This document shows, piece by piece, positions 35,682-44,037 of a DNA stretch of 64,000 nucleotides (within the stretch, counting starts at the first letter, position 1; every line of letters begins with the position of its first letter). Location: assembly GCF_014385085.1 (NCBI RefSeq), contig NZ_JACRTD010000001.1, forward strand, positions 248,001 through 312,000, in the 5' to 3' direction. Source of the stretch: Youxingia wuxianensis. Its GTDB lineage: Bacteria > Bacillota > Clostridia > Oscillospirales > Ruminococcaceae. The notes below the pieces were generated by a model. It was not told the origin of the DNA. It ran no database searches and saw only the letters and a program-made list of their open reading frames with translations. A program made the translations under genes and the position numbers.

Positions 35682-36143
35682 ATGCAGACCATTAACCTCA
35701 AGCAATATTACCCGTTCTGCACCGAGGACACCTTTGTGGAGGTGTCGGATGAAATCGTTGAAGCGTTCCTGCTGGACAAGCGGGCCGAGGCCGCCAGGGA
35801 GCGCAAGATGTACCGCTACAAGGCGTTTTACTCCCTTGACTGCAATGATGGGATTGAGAACGCCGCTATTGGCTGGGCGCAGCCATCGCCGGAGGATTGC
35901 CTGATGGAAAAGGAAGCGCAGGCCGAATATGCCGAACTGCTCCGGCGGCTCTATGAGGCCATTTCCTCTTTGCCCCCAACGCAGGCCCGCCGTGTCCATG
36001 CCCGGTATATGCTGGGAATGAAAGTGAAGGACATTGCCGCGATGGAGGGCATTACCCCATCCCAGGCTGGGAAGTCCATCCATGCGGCGCTCCGGCGGCT
36101 GCGCCGGAACTTCATACGCCGGAAATGGACAAGCGGCCTATGA
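35682..36143 (+). CDS. Sigma-70 region-4-like regulator, third
   Basis: 153 aa. N-terminal TINLKQYYPFCTEDTFVEVSDEIVE and C-terminal LPPTQARRVHARYMLGMKVKDIAAMEGITPSQAGKSIHAALRRL. It starts 10 bp after the previous stop and overlaps the next start by 4 bp (ATGA), so the array is translationally coupled. Confidence 0.8.
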   Translation: MQTINLKQYYPFCTEDTFVEVSDEIVEAFLLDKRAEAARERKMYRYKAFYSLDCNDGIENAAIGWAQPSPEDCLMEKEAQAEYAELLRRLYEAISSLPPTQARRVHARYMLGMKVKDIAAMEGITPSQAGKSIHAALRRLRRNFIRRKWTSGL

Positions 36144-36679
36144 AAACCATCAATCTGAAAAAATACTACTACCCGATTTGTAAGAAAGACACCTTTGTGG
36201 AAGTGCCGGACGAGGTGGCAGACGCCATTGTGGAGGAAAGCCGCGCAGAGGACGCGAATGACGCCAAACAGCACTATCACTGTTACTCTCTGGACGCATC
36301 CCCCGGCATGGAAAACCATTTCCCGGAGCAGGCCGTTTCCCCGGAGGATATTCTGATGGAGAAGGAAACGGAACGGGAACAGGAGGCCGCCCGCGCCCTG
36401 ATGATGGAACGGCTCCGGGAGGCCCATGCCACCCTGACGCCCCGGCAGGCAAGCTGCCTTCATGCCCGGTTTTGGGAGGGCAAGCAGTTTAAGGAGATTG
36501 CCGAGGCCGAAGGCTTTACGACATCAGCGGCCATTGTCACGGTTCGCAACGCCATTATCAAGTTACAGAAATATTATATCAAGCGCGGCTGGATGAAGCC
36601 GCCAAAGGAGAAAGCGATATGCACAAAGACAGCACCATCCAAGCGAAACAGAAAAAAGACGAGCGCGAAGAAGTCCTGA
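36140..36679 (+). CDS. Sigma-70 region-4-like regulator, fourth
   Basis: 179 aa. N-terminal TINLKKYYYPICKKDTFVEVPDEV, region-4-like TLTPRQASCLHARFWEGKQFKEIAEAEGFTTSAAIVTVRNAI, and a Lys/Arg-rich tail. Its 3' end overlaps the DUF3847-like gene by about 60 bp in another frame. Confidence 0.78.
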   Translation: MKTINLKKYYYPICKKDTFVEVPDEVADAIVEESRAEDANDAKQHYHCYSLDASPGMENHFPEQAVSPEDILMEKETEREQEAARALMMERLREAHATLTPRQASCLHARFWEGKQFKEIAEAEGFTTSAAIVTVRNAIIKLQKYYIKRGWMKPPKEKAICTKTAPSKRNRKKTSAKKS

Positions 36680-36915
36680 AGGAAATCCGGCAGCTTGAGA
36701 ACCGCCAGAAGATTTTGGAGAACAAGCAGCGCAATGAGGAACGCAAGGCCCGCACCCGCCGCCTGATTGAGCGCGGGGCCATTTTGGAGGGCATTTTCCC
36801 TCTGGCCGCCGATCTTCCCGGCGTAGAGGTCAAAGCGTTCCTGATTGCCCTGTCCCATCTTCCGGGGGCGGCGGAACTGGCCGCAAAACTGCCGAAATCC
36901 GGGGACAAGCCGTAA
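36619..36915 (+). CDS. DUF3847-like coiled-coil protein
   Basis: 98 aa. The first half is a Lys/Glu coiled coil (KKDEREEVLKEIRQLENRQKILENK). The second half has RTRRLIERGAILEGIFP, matching the paralogue at 27159. It lies just upstream of the oriT candidate and relaxase gene. Confidence 0.8.
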   Translation: MHKDSTIQAKQKKDEREEVLKEIRQLENRQKILENKQRNEERKARTRRLIERGAILEGIFPLAADLPGVEVKAFLIALSHLPGAAELAAKLPKSGDKP

Positions 36916-36917
36916 GT

Positions 36918-36959
36918 CCCTTGTTTACAAGGGCGCACTTATACACCGTTGCCGGTGTC
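36918..36959. other. Candidate oriT/nic of the Tn4451-like element
   Basis: Hairpin CCCTTG-TTTA-CAAGGG (36918-36933) overlaps a minus-strand TAAGTGCGCCCT (36930-36941). That is the nic core of RSF1010/MobA-type origins. GGGCGCAC and GTGCGCCC also form a larger stem (36931-36967). It sits 170 bp before the relaxase gene. Confidence 0.7.
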
Positions 36960-37110
36960 GTGCGCCCTGCCGGGGGCTGTTGCGTACTTCGTCCGCGATG
37001 GGGAGCTACACTCCCCAAACCCCTTGTGCGCCACAGGCCACGGAACATCCGCAAGCGGCTGTCCCGTCCCCTGCGGCCTGAATATCCCTCACCGAAAGGA
37101 GGCGATCCCC

Positions 37111-38547
37111 ATAGATTTTTGCCATATCCCCGTCAGTATCATCAAGCGCAGCGAGGGCCGTTCCGCTGTTGCCGCAGCCGCCTACCGCAGCGGAACCAAG
37201 CTGACGAATGAATGGGACGGCCTGACCCATGATTACACCCGGAAGGGCGGCGTTGTCCATGCGGAAATCATGCTGCCCGCCCACGCCCCGCCAGAGTTTG
37301 CAGACCGTTCCACCCTCTGGAACAGTGTGGAGCAGATTGAGAAAGCCAGGGACAGCCAGCTTGCCCGCGAGATTGAAGCGGCCCTGCCCCGCGAACTGTC
37401 CAGGGAACAGCAGCTTGCCCTTGTCCGGGCCTATGTGAAGGACAACTTTGTGGACAAGGGGATGTGCGCCGACTTCGCCATCCACGATAAGGGAACCGGC
37501 AATCCCCATGTTCATATCATGCTGACCGTCCGGCCCCTGAAAGAAAATGGCGCATGGGGCGCGAAGTGCCGCAAGGCATACGACCTGGACGAGAACGGCC
37601 AGCGTATCCCGGATGGGAAAGGCGGCTGGAAGAACCACCGGGAGGACACCACCGACTGGAACGACAAAGGGAATGTGGAGATTTGGCGGGCGGCATGGGC
37701 GGCCTGTACCAACCGGGCATTGGAGGCCGCCGGTCAGCCCGCCCTGGTAGACCACCGCAGCTACGAGCGACAGGGCATTGATAAAATCCCCTCTGTCCAC
37801 CTGGGGCCAGCGGCCAGCCAGATGGAGAAGCGCGGTATCCGCACCGACAAGGGAGAAGTCAACCGGCAGATCGCCGCCGACAACAAGCTGCTCAAGGAAA
37901 TCAAGGCCCGCATTACCCGCCTCTACAACTGGTCTAAGGCCGAGGCCGAGAAGCCGGAAGGCCAGCAGCCCAGCATGATGGACTTGTGGGAGGCCCAGCA
38001 GCAGCTCAAGCGGCCTGACACCCGCACCGGCAAAATCCGGGCTTTGCAGGAGAGCGCCGCCCTGTTCAGCTTTATGCAGGCAAACGAAATTAAGACCATG
38101 CAGCAGCTCCACGATAAAATCTCCGATATGAACAGCAGCTACTATGACCTGCGGGGGAAAATCGTCCAGGCCGAGCGCCGGATTGCCACCCTCACCGAGC
38201 GTGGGGAGATGTGGGCGCAGTACAACAAGTACAAGCCCATCCGCAAGCAGCTTGCCAAGGTAAAGCCGGAGAAACGGGAACTGTTCGAGCAGCGCTACAG
38301 CCGGGAACTGATCCTCTATGACGCGGCGGCCCGGTATCTGAAAGAACTGAAGGACAGCGGCGAGGAAATCACCCCCAAGGCATGGCAGCGCGAGATCGAC
38401 CTGTTGACCGCCCAGAAGCAGGTGGACACCATCGACATGAAGGCCATGCGGGAGGAACTGAAAGCCGTTGAACGGCTCCGCAAGGCTGCCGACCAACTGG
38501 CCCGCCAGGGACAGGACAAGTCCCATGCCCGGGGGCCGGAACGGTAA
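37111..38547 (+). CDS. MobA/MobL relaxase (TnpZ-like), probable AUA start
   Basis: About 478 aa. After the start comes DFCHIPVSIIKRSEGRSAVAAAAYRSG, the MobA/MobL opening. The metal-binding HDKGTGNPHVHIML near residue 130 is the HxH catalytic motif. A long coiled-coil C-terminus follows. AAAGGAGG is 8 bp before ATA 37111, and no ATG, GTG or TTG lies in frame within reach. A TTG at 36949 exists but precedes non-homologous sequence through the oriT region. It nicks the oriT at ~36930 for transfer by a helper conjugation system. Confidence 0.88.
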   Translation: MDFCHIPVSIIKRSEGRSAVAAAAYRSGTKLTNEWDGLTHDYTRKGGVVHAEIMLPAHAPPEFADRSTLWNSVEQIEKARDSQLAREIEAALPRELSREQQLALVRAYVKDNFVDKGMCADFAIHDKGTGNPHVHIMLTVRPLKENGAWGAKCRKAYDLDENGQRIPDGKGGWKNHREDTTDWNDKGNVEIWRAAWAACTNRALEAAGQPALVDHRSYERQGIDKIPSVHLGPAASQMEKRGIRTDKGEVNRQIAADNKLLKEIKARITRLYNWSKAEAEKPEGQQPSMMDLWEAQQQLKRPDTRTGKIRALQESAALFSFMQANEIKTMQQLHDKISDMNSSYYDLRGKIVQAERRIATLTERGEMWAQYNKYKPIRKQLAKVKPEKRELFEQRYSRELILYDAAARYLKELKDSGEEITPKAWQREIDLLTAQKQVDTIDMKAMREELKAVERLRKAADQLARQGQDKSHARGPER

Positions 38548-38646
38548 AGGGTACGGCGTTTGGGCGACCCCTTTTAGGTGCGTCGCGTTTCACGACACCC
38601 CTTTGCACAGAACTGTCAACATTCACTCATGGAAGGAGATTGCCCT

Positions 38647-38823
38647 ATGAAGCAGATTATTTTACCCGTCACTGTCCACCTGAATATCCGCCTGCCCCTT
38701 GCCCTCTTGCAGTCGGAACCGGCAGGCGCGCCCACCGGCCCGGAGCCGGAGGCCCATGCCTGCCAGGGATGCGGCAACTGCGGCGGGTGCGGGAAGTGCC
38801 AGCATGAAGAAAAGCAAGCCTGA
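38647..38823 (+). CDS. Small protein with Cys-rich C-terminus
   Basis: 58 aa. A hydrophobic N-terminal half (ILPVTVHLNIRLPLALL) is followed by a C-terminal CQGCGNCGGCGKC that could bind metal. GGAGAT lies upstream. It overlaps the next gene by 20 bp. Function unknown. Confidence 0.65.
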   Translation: MKQIILPVTVHLNIRLPLALLQSEPAGAPTGPEPEAHACQGCGNCGGCGKCQHEEKQA

Positions 38824-39202
38824 ACCCATCCCCGTCATGGACTACCGCCAGTACCGCAGAACGCGGCGGCTGGTACATGAGTGCTGCAACTATGACGGCG
38901 GCAACTGTATCGCGCTGGACGATGGGGAGGAATGTGTCTGCGTCCAGTCCATTTCCTACTCCCTGTTGTGCCGGTGGTTCCGGGCGGCGGTGCTGCCGCT
39001 GGACAGGGAACTGGAAACGGCCCTGTTCCACCGCCTGGACGCCAAGCGGTGCGCCGTCTGCGGGGCGCTGTTCACCCCCGGCTCCAACCGGGCCAAATAC
39101 TGCCCGGAATGTGCCGGACGCATGAAGCGTATCAAGGCCGCCCAGCGCAAGCGCAAACAGAGGGCGAAATGTCACGCTTTAGGGGCCGAAAACCCCTTGT
39201 AA
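38804..39202 (+). CDS. Cysteine-rich VLP-domain protein
   Basis: 132 aa. RRLVHECCNYDGGNCIALDDGEECVCVQ and WFRAAVLPLDRELE are the Cys-rich VLP signature. A zinc-ribbon-like C-terminus (CAVCGALFTPGSNRAKYCPECA) follows. A homologue is at 51075-51443 in the outer ICE. Likely DNA or metal binding; role unknown. Confidence 0.8.
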   Translation: MKKSKPEPIPVMDYRQYRRTRRLVHECCNYDGGNCIALDDGEECVCVQSISYSLLCRWFRAAVLPLDRELETALFHRLDAKRCAVCGALFTPGSNRAKYCPECAGRMKRIKAAQRKRKQRAKCHALGAENPL

Positions 39203-39317
39203 ATCAAGGCTTTTTTCGAGGGTGTCGCTGGGGGCCTGATAGATTTATCCTCTGGCCCTCAAAACGGCCCTCTAAAGGCGTACAGACCCCTGAAACAAAC
39301 CCCAAGGAGGAAATCCT

Positions 39318-40061
39318 ATGTCAGACAACCGAAAATATTACTACCTGAAACTCAAAGAGAACTATTTTGACGATGACTCCATCGTGCTGCTGGAAAGTAT
39401 GCAGGACGGTGTTCTGTACTCCAACATCCTGCTCAAGCTGTATCTGAAATCCCTGAAACATGGCGGGCGGCTTCAACTTGACGATAATATCCCCTATACG
39501 GCGCAGATGATCGCCACCATCACCCGCCAGCAGATCGGCACTGTGGAGAGGGCCTTGCAAATCTTCCTGAAGCTGGGCCTTGTGGAAGTGCTGGACAGCG
39601 GCACCTTCTACATGAGCAATATCGAACTGCTGATCGGCCAGTCCTCCACCGAGGCCGAGCGAAAGCGGGCGGCAAGGCTCCAAAACAAGGCTCTTTTCGC
39701 GCCCCGGACAAACGGCGGACATTTGTCCGACATTCGTCCACCAGAGATAGAGTTAGAGAAAGAGATAGAGATAAAGAGAGAGATAGAGAAGGGACGTTCC
39801 GAATCGGGGCGCACCGCCCGCGCCTATGGCCGTTACCAGAATGTTTTCCTGACGGACGAGGAACTGGCGGACTTGCAGGCCAGCTTTCCCACCGTATGGG
39901 GCCAATACATCGAAAAGCTGTCCGAGTACATGGCCTCTACCGGCAAGCGGTATCAGAGCCACGCCGCCACCATCCGGCGCTGGGCCGGTGAGGACGCGAA
40001 GAAAGCAGCCCCGCCCACCCGCAACCGGGATTACAGCGTAAAGGAGGATGAAACCGTATGA
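39318..40061 (+). CDS. Phage replisome organizer-like (DnaD-type) protein
   Basis: 247 aa. KYYYLKLKENYFDDDSIVLLESMQDG and the winged helix (ATITRQQIGTVERALQIFLKLGLVEV) match the replisome-organizer N-terminal domain. A linker very rich in Glu/Lys/Ile-repeats (EIELEKEIEIKREIEK) follows. With the DnaC-like gene that overlaps its stop, it probably loads replication proteins on the excised element. RBS AGGAGG. Confidence 0.83.
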   Translation: MSDNRKYYYLKLKENYFDDDSIVLLESMQDGVLYSNILLKLYLKSLKHGGRLQLDDNIPYTAQMIATITRQQIGTVERALQIFLKLGLVEVLDSGTFYMSNIELLIGQSSTEAERKRAARLQNKALFAPRTNGGHLSDIRPPEIELEKEIEIKREIEKGRSESGRTARAYGRYQNVFLTDEELADLQASFPTVWGQYIEKLSEYMASTGKRYQSHAATIRRWAGEDAKKAAPPTRNRDYSVKEDETV

Positions 40062-40921
40062 TGGAGATTACCGCAGAAATCCGGGCGCTGATCGACAAGG
40101 CAGCCGCCGGTGTGGAGCTGGCCGGGGACGAGTACATAGACCCGGCAGACGGCCTCATTCACTGTAAAAAGTGCGGCGGCCAGAGGCAGACCGTTGTGCC
40201 ATGCTTTGGGAAACCGGGCTACTTCATGCCTCGCTGTATCTGCCAGTGCCAGCGGGAGGCCGAGGAACAGCGCAAGGCCGCCGAGGAACGGCAGCGCCGC
40301 ATGGAGCGCATCAAGCGCCGAAAGGCCCAGGGCCTGCAAGACCGCTATCTGTACGACTACACCTTTGCCAACGACAACGGCCAAAATCCCCTGATGGACA
40401 AGGCCCGCGCCTATGTAGAAAACTGGAAGGAGGCATACAAAAACAACACCGGCCTGCTGCTGTTCGGGGATGTGGGAACCGGCAAGTCCTTTTTCGCAGG
40501 TTGTATCGCCAACGCCCTGCTTGACCGGGATGTGCCGGTGCTGATGACGAACTTTCCTACCATCCTGAACCGCCTGACAGGGATGTTCGACCAGGACAGG
40601 GCCGACTTTATCGCCAGCTTTGACGAGTACGACCTGCTCATCATTGACGATTTGGGTGTGGAGCGCAGTACCGAGTATGCGATGGAGCAGATGTTTTTCG
40701 TCATTGACAGCCGCTACCGCAGCCGCAGGCCCATGATAATCACCACCAACCTGAAACTGGCCGAACTCAAGAACCCGCCCGACCTGGCCCACGCCCGTAT
40801 CTATGACCGTATCCTGGAACGGTGCGCCCCGATCCTCTTTGCCGGGAAAAACTTCCGAGAGGAAAACGCCGGGGCCACCAAGCAGGCGGCGAAAGACATT
40901 GTGAACCGTAAGAGCGACTGA
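40058..40921 (+). CDS. DnaC-like replication ATPase
   Basis: 287 aa. An N-terminal zinc-like region (HCKKCGGQRQTVVPC, CICQCQ) precedes an AAA+ domain with Walker A GDVGTGKS near residue 141 and Walker B LLIIDDLGVERST near 195. The start codon overlaps the previous stop (ATGA). It is a likely helicase loader for the element. Confidence 0.88.
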   Translation: MMEITAEIRALIDKAAAGVELAGDEYIDPADGLIHCKKCGGQRQTVVPCFGKPGYFMPRCICQCQREAEEQRKAAEERQRRMERIKRRKAQGLQDRYLYDYTFANDNGQNPLMDKARAYVENWKEAYKNNTGLLLFGDVGTGKSFFAGCIANALLDRDVPVLMTNFPTILNRLTGMFDQDRADFIASFDEYDLLIIDDLGVERSTEYAMEQMFFVIDSRYRSRRPMIITTNLKLAELKNPPDLAHARIYDRILERCAPILFAGKNFREENAGATKQAAKDIVNRKSD

Positions 40922-40965
40922 TTGTTTTGCCGGACGGCGCAGCCCCGCCCGGAGAAAGGAGCGCC

Positions 40966-41157
40966 ATGAGCGAAGAAACCCGTACCATGCAGACCGCAGA
41001 CACCATCCCTACCAGAGCGCCGGAGGACGCCCCCGCGCTGGTAAAGAAAATCGGCAAGACCACCTACAAGGTGCGCGTCCATTTCAGCCAGACCAGCACT
41101 GAAACCATGAGCGACAAAATCAAGCGTATGCTTAAAAACGAGATACAGCAGATGTGA
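40966..41157 (+). CDS. tnpW: TnpW-family transposon protein
   Basis: 63 aa, ending KKIGKTTYKVRVHFSQTSTETMSDKIKRMLKNEI, the conserved TnpW block of Tn4451-type elements. RBS GAAAGGAG. Like tnpW in Tn4451 it lies at the distal end, downstream of the relaxase. Function not established. Confidence 0.85.
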   Translation: MSEETRTMQTADTIPTRAPEDAPALVKKIGKTTYKVRVHFSQTSTETMSDKIKRMLKNEIQQM

Positions 41158-41235
41158 CCGGCTGATAAAGCCAGCCGCCTTGTGTTAAACTGATGATGGT
41201 ACACGCCAAAACTTTTAGTCAAGGAGGACACAAAA

Positions 41236-41601
41236 ATGCTATACACAGAAAAAGAGAAAAATGAGATTGAGCGCGTCCGCAAAGTGTTTGAGAAACATAT
41301 CCAGCAGATGACCGCTTATGATTTGGTTTGGTCGGACAAGGTCGGCTATGTGTGGCTGGCAATATCTATCGACCCGGTCTATATTGATACCGGCAACTGG
41401 ATAGAGTCCGCTACTGGCCTTTGTTATGAGTGCTTGAATGATATAGCACTGGATGTTTTTGGAATGACCGGAAACGACCATGACTTCGAGGACGCCGATC
41501 CGCTGGAACTGGCCGAGATTAAGCGGCGCTGGAAACCCTATATCGACCAACTGCCGGAATATGCGTACCTTTGCGACGAACTGTTAAGCAGGAGAAAATA
41601 A
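41236..41601 (+). CDS. Hypothetical protein, element right end
   Basis: 121 aa, acidic and mostly helical, with no family I recognise (KVGYVWLAISIDPVYIDTGNWIESATGLCYECLNDIALDVFG). RBS AAGGAGG. It is the last gene of the nested element, 100 bp before its right edge. Confidence 0.7.
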   Translation: MLYTEKEKNEIERVRKVFEKHIQQMTAYDLVWSDKVGYVWLAISIDPVYIDTGNWIESATGLCYECLNDIALDVFGMTGNDHDFEDADPLELAEIKRRWKPYIDQLPEYAYLCDELLSRRK

Positions 41602-41610
41602 CCCATCCGC

Positions 41611-41651
41611 AAAAGTGTCAGGAGCTAAAATCTGCTTCTGGCACTTTTTTT
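41611..41651 (+). terminator. Terminator at right end of nested element
   Basis: AAAGTGTCAGGAGC paired with GCTTCTGGCACTTT, then a T-run, about 50 bp before the element boundary. Confidence 0.8.
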
Positions 41652-41699
41652 GTGGCTTTTTCGTGAATTTGATTAAAAAGTCCTTGACAACTCGTTTCG

Positions 41700-42584
41700 G
41701 GCAAGACCGCAAAAAGCATTTTGATTTCCTGCGGCTCCCGGCTGGCCCCCTTTGACATCCCCCAGCTCCGGGAGATTATGAGCTATGACGAGCTGGAGCT
41801 TGACCGCATCGGGGATCGGAAAACGGCGGTTTTCTTCACGATTTCCGACACAACCCCCACTTATAACTTCATTGTTGCCCTGGCCTTTTCGCAGATGTTC
41901 AATCTCCTGTGTGAACGGGCCGACAGTGTTCACGGGGGCCGCCTGCCCCATCATGTGCGGGTGCTGTGGGACGAGGCGGCGAACACGGGCCAGGTGCCCT
42001 CGCTGGAGAAGCTGGTGGCCGTCATCCGTTCCCGTGAGGTAAGCCTGTGCCTGTTCTACCAGCAGTACGCCCAATGCAAGGCCATATACAAGGACAACGC
42101 CGAAACGATCCTGGGAAACATGGACAGCGTGGTTTTCCTGGGCGGGCGGGAAAGCTCCACCATCAAGGAAATATCCGAAAACTGGCTGGGCAAGGCCACG
42201 ATCTCCATGCAGACCGAGGGCCGCTCCCGTGGGCAGTCGGAAAGCTACAACCAAAACACCCAGCGGCTGGGCCGGGAGCTGATGACCCCCAGCGAGCTGG
42301 CTACCATGCCGGGCGATAAGTGCATTTTGCAGCTGCGGGGCCTGCCCCCGTTCTTTTCGCCCAAATACGATTTGAAACAGCACCCGAACTACAAGTACAC
42401 GGCTGAGGCCGATAAAAAGAAAAACGCCTTTGACCTTGATAAGCTCATTAACCGCCGCAGGCGGCCTGGGCTGAACGAGGCTTGTGAGGTGTACGAGGTA
42501 GACGTATCGGACACAGGGCCCGTAAGCGAGGACGAGGACATCCTCAACTACGACGATGTGGACGATCCGGATGCCTATGTATAA
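41700..42584 (+). pseudogene. VirD4/TcpA-type coupling protein, 3' part
   Basis: Continuation of the gene broken at 23612: ISCGSRLAPFDIPQLREIMSYDELELDRIGDRKT, Walker B-like VRVLWDEAANTGQ, then FYQQYAQCKAIY and GNMDSVVFLGG, all typical of VirD4/TraG ATPases. It has no start or RBS of its own. Joined to the 5' part at the GG overlap it is in frame to the stop. Confidence 0.92.
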
Positions 42585-42680
42585 AGCACTTCTGGACAAA
42601 GTGTCCAGAGGTCGTAACCTGCCGCCCAAATGGGCGGCTTTTTTCATAGCCGGGGAAAAACCCGGAGAAATGGAGGCTAT

Positions 42681-42893
42681 ATGCAGTTCTTTTCTTCCGC
42701 TATTGATACTTTGCAGACCCTTGTTGTGGCCCTGGGCGCTGGCCTGGGCGTGTGGGGCGTTGTCAATTTGCTGGAGGGCTACGGCTCGGACAATCCTGGT
42801 TCCAAAAGCCAGGGCATGAAGCAGCTCATGGCGGGCGGCGGCATCATCCTGCTGGGCACCACCCTGATCCCTCTGCTGTCCGGCCTGTTTTAA
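42681..42893 (+). CDS. Maff2-family small membrane protein
   Basis: 70 aa with two hydrophobic segments (LQTLVVALGAGLGVWGVVNLL, GGGIILLGTTLIPLLSGLF), the Maff2 form found in clostridial ICEs. The layout resembles VirB2 pilins, but that role is inference. TGGAGG precedes the ATG. It is 11 bp before the VirB6-like gene. Confidence 0.85.
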   Translation: MQFFSSAIDTLQTLVVALGAGLGVWGVVNLLEGYGSDNPGSKSQGMKQLMAGGGIILLGTTLIPLLSGLF

Positions 42894-42904
42894 GGTAGCG
42901 GCTT

Positions 42905-43771
42905 ATGGATTTTCTCACCGACTGGCTCACGGACTGGCTCAAAGAGCTGCTGATTGGCGGGATCATGGGGAACCTGGAGGGGCTTTTTGATTACGTCAAT
43001 ACCCAAGTCGGAGAGATTGCGGTACAGGTGGGGACTACCCCGGCGGCGTGGAACGCCGGGGTATTTTCCCTCATCCGCCAGCTTTCCGAAACGGTGATCT
43101 TGCCGATTGCCGGGCTGGTGCTGACCTTTGTTGCCACCTATGAGCTCATTCAGATGCTTTTGGAAAAAAACAATATGCACGAGTTTGACGTGGCGAATAT
43201 CTACAAATGGATATTCAAAACGGCTTGTGCCATCTTCATTCTCTCAAACACCTTTAATATTGTGATGGCCGTCTTTGACGTGTCGCAAACGGTGATCGCC
43301 CAGGCGGGCGGTCTGATCCAGGGCTCCACGGACATCACGCCGGATATGATGGCGGAGCTGGAAACCACCCTGGAGGGGATGGATTTAGGGCCGCTTTTGG
43401 GCCTGTGGCTCCAGTCCTCCATTATTGGCGTTACCATGTGGGCGCTGGGCATCGTCATTTTTGTGTTGGTGTATGGCAGAATGTTGGAAATCTATTTGCT
43501 CACCAGTTTGGCCCCCATCCCTATGGCAACGATCTCCCATCGGGAGGTGGGACAGATCGGGCAGAACTATCTGCGCTCCCTGTTTGCCGTGGGCTTCCAG
43601 GGGTTGCTCATTCTGGTGTGTGTTGCGATTTATGCGGTGCTGATCCAGGGAATTGCCACAGGCGGAGATCCCATTGGGGCGATTTGGGGCACCGTGGGCT
43701 ATACGGTTTTGCTCTGCTTCATGCTGTTCAAAACCGGGACGATTGCGCGAAGTATCTTTAGCGCACATTGA
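42905..43771 (+). CDS. VirB6/TrbL-like conjugation membrane protein
   Basis: 288 aa with five to six membrane segments and an amphipathic N-terminus (LTDWLTDWLKELLIGGIMG). It is the polytopic channel component typical of this ICE type. Position between Maff2 and PrgI/VirB4 genes fits a type IV secretion operon. Confidence 0.85.
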   Translation: MDFLTDWLTDWLKELLIGGIMGNLEGLFDYVNTQVGEIAVQVGTTPAAWNAGVFSLIRQLSETVILPIAGLVLTFVATYELIQMLLEKNNMHEFDVANIYKWIFKTACAIFILSNTFNIVMAVFDVSQTVIAQAGGLIQGSTDITPDMMAELETTLEGMDLGPLLGLWLQSSIIGVTMWALGIVIFVLVYGRMLEIYLLTSLAPIPMATISHREVGQIGQNYLRSLFAVGFQGLLILVCVAIYAVLIQGIATGGDPIGAIWGTVGYTVLLCFMLFKTGTIARSIFSAH

Positions 43772-43785
43772 GAAAGGGGTGTTAT

Positions 43786-44037
43786 ATGCCGAGAAGATAT
43801 GGGCCCGACGGGTCGCGCCTGTGGAACGGGAAAGCGCCGGAGGACTTCAACCAGGCCGATGTTTACCGTTTTATGGCGGAAACGGAGGCCGTTTTGCAAA
43901 AGCAGGAATTGCTGGGCGGCAGGGATGACGCGAAGAAAATTGCCCAGCAGTTAGCCGAGGGGCGGGCGCAGGCCGCCCGTGAAAACGCCGCCCGGCCCGC
44001 CCCGGCAAAGGGCAAGGAGGCCAGGGATGACCGATAA
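43786..44037 (+). CDS. Small ICE protein, function unknown
   Basis: 83 aa. The N-terminus is PRRYGPDGSRLWNGKAPEDFNQADVYRFMAETEAV; the C-terminus is Ala/Arg-rich and disordered. RBS AGAAAGGGG. It overlaps the methyltransferase start by 11 bp. Confidence 0.65.
   Translation: MPRRYGPDGSRLWNGKAPEDFNQADVYRFMAETEAVLQKQELLGGRDDAKKIAQQLAEGRAQAARENAARPAPAKGKEARDDR

Larger units (their letters stand above)
23611..41701 (+). mobile_element. Tn4451-like mobilizable element inserted in virD4
   Basis: 18.1-kb element with large serine recombinase (tnpX-like), tnpV, MobA/MobL relaxase (tnpZ-like) and tnpW in Tn4451 order, plus replication, sigma-like and Bce-type cargo genes. Both edges are fixed by the broken virD4 frame: GG at 23611-23612 and GG at 41700-41701. 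A 2-bp overlap is what large serine recombinases leave. The ICE palindromes are absent from this interval. Confidence 0.92.

Noticed and set aside
34702..36679. Calling the four tandem genes full alternative sigma factors
   Set aside because: They have region-4-like HTH only; no region 2 that could bind a -10 element.
37006..38526. Minus-strand 506-aa ORF opposite the MobL relaxase
   Set aside because: Antisense shadow typical of GC-rich coding DNA.
23613..41701. GA dinucleotide core, as reported for Tn4451, for the nested insertion
   Set aside because: Joining at GA loses two bases and breaks the virD4 frame; joining at GG restores it.
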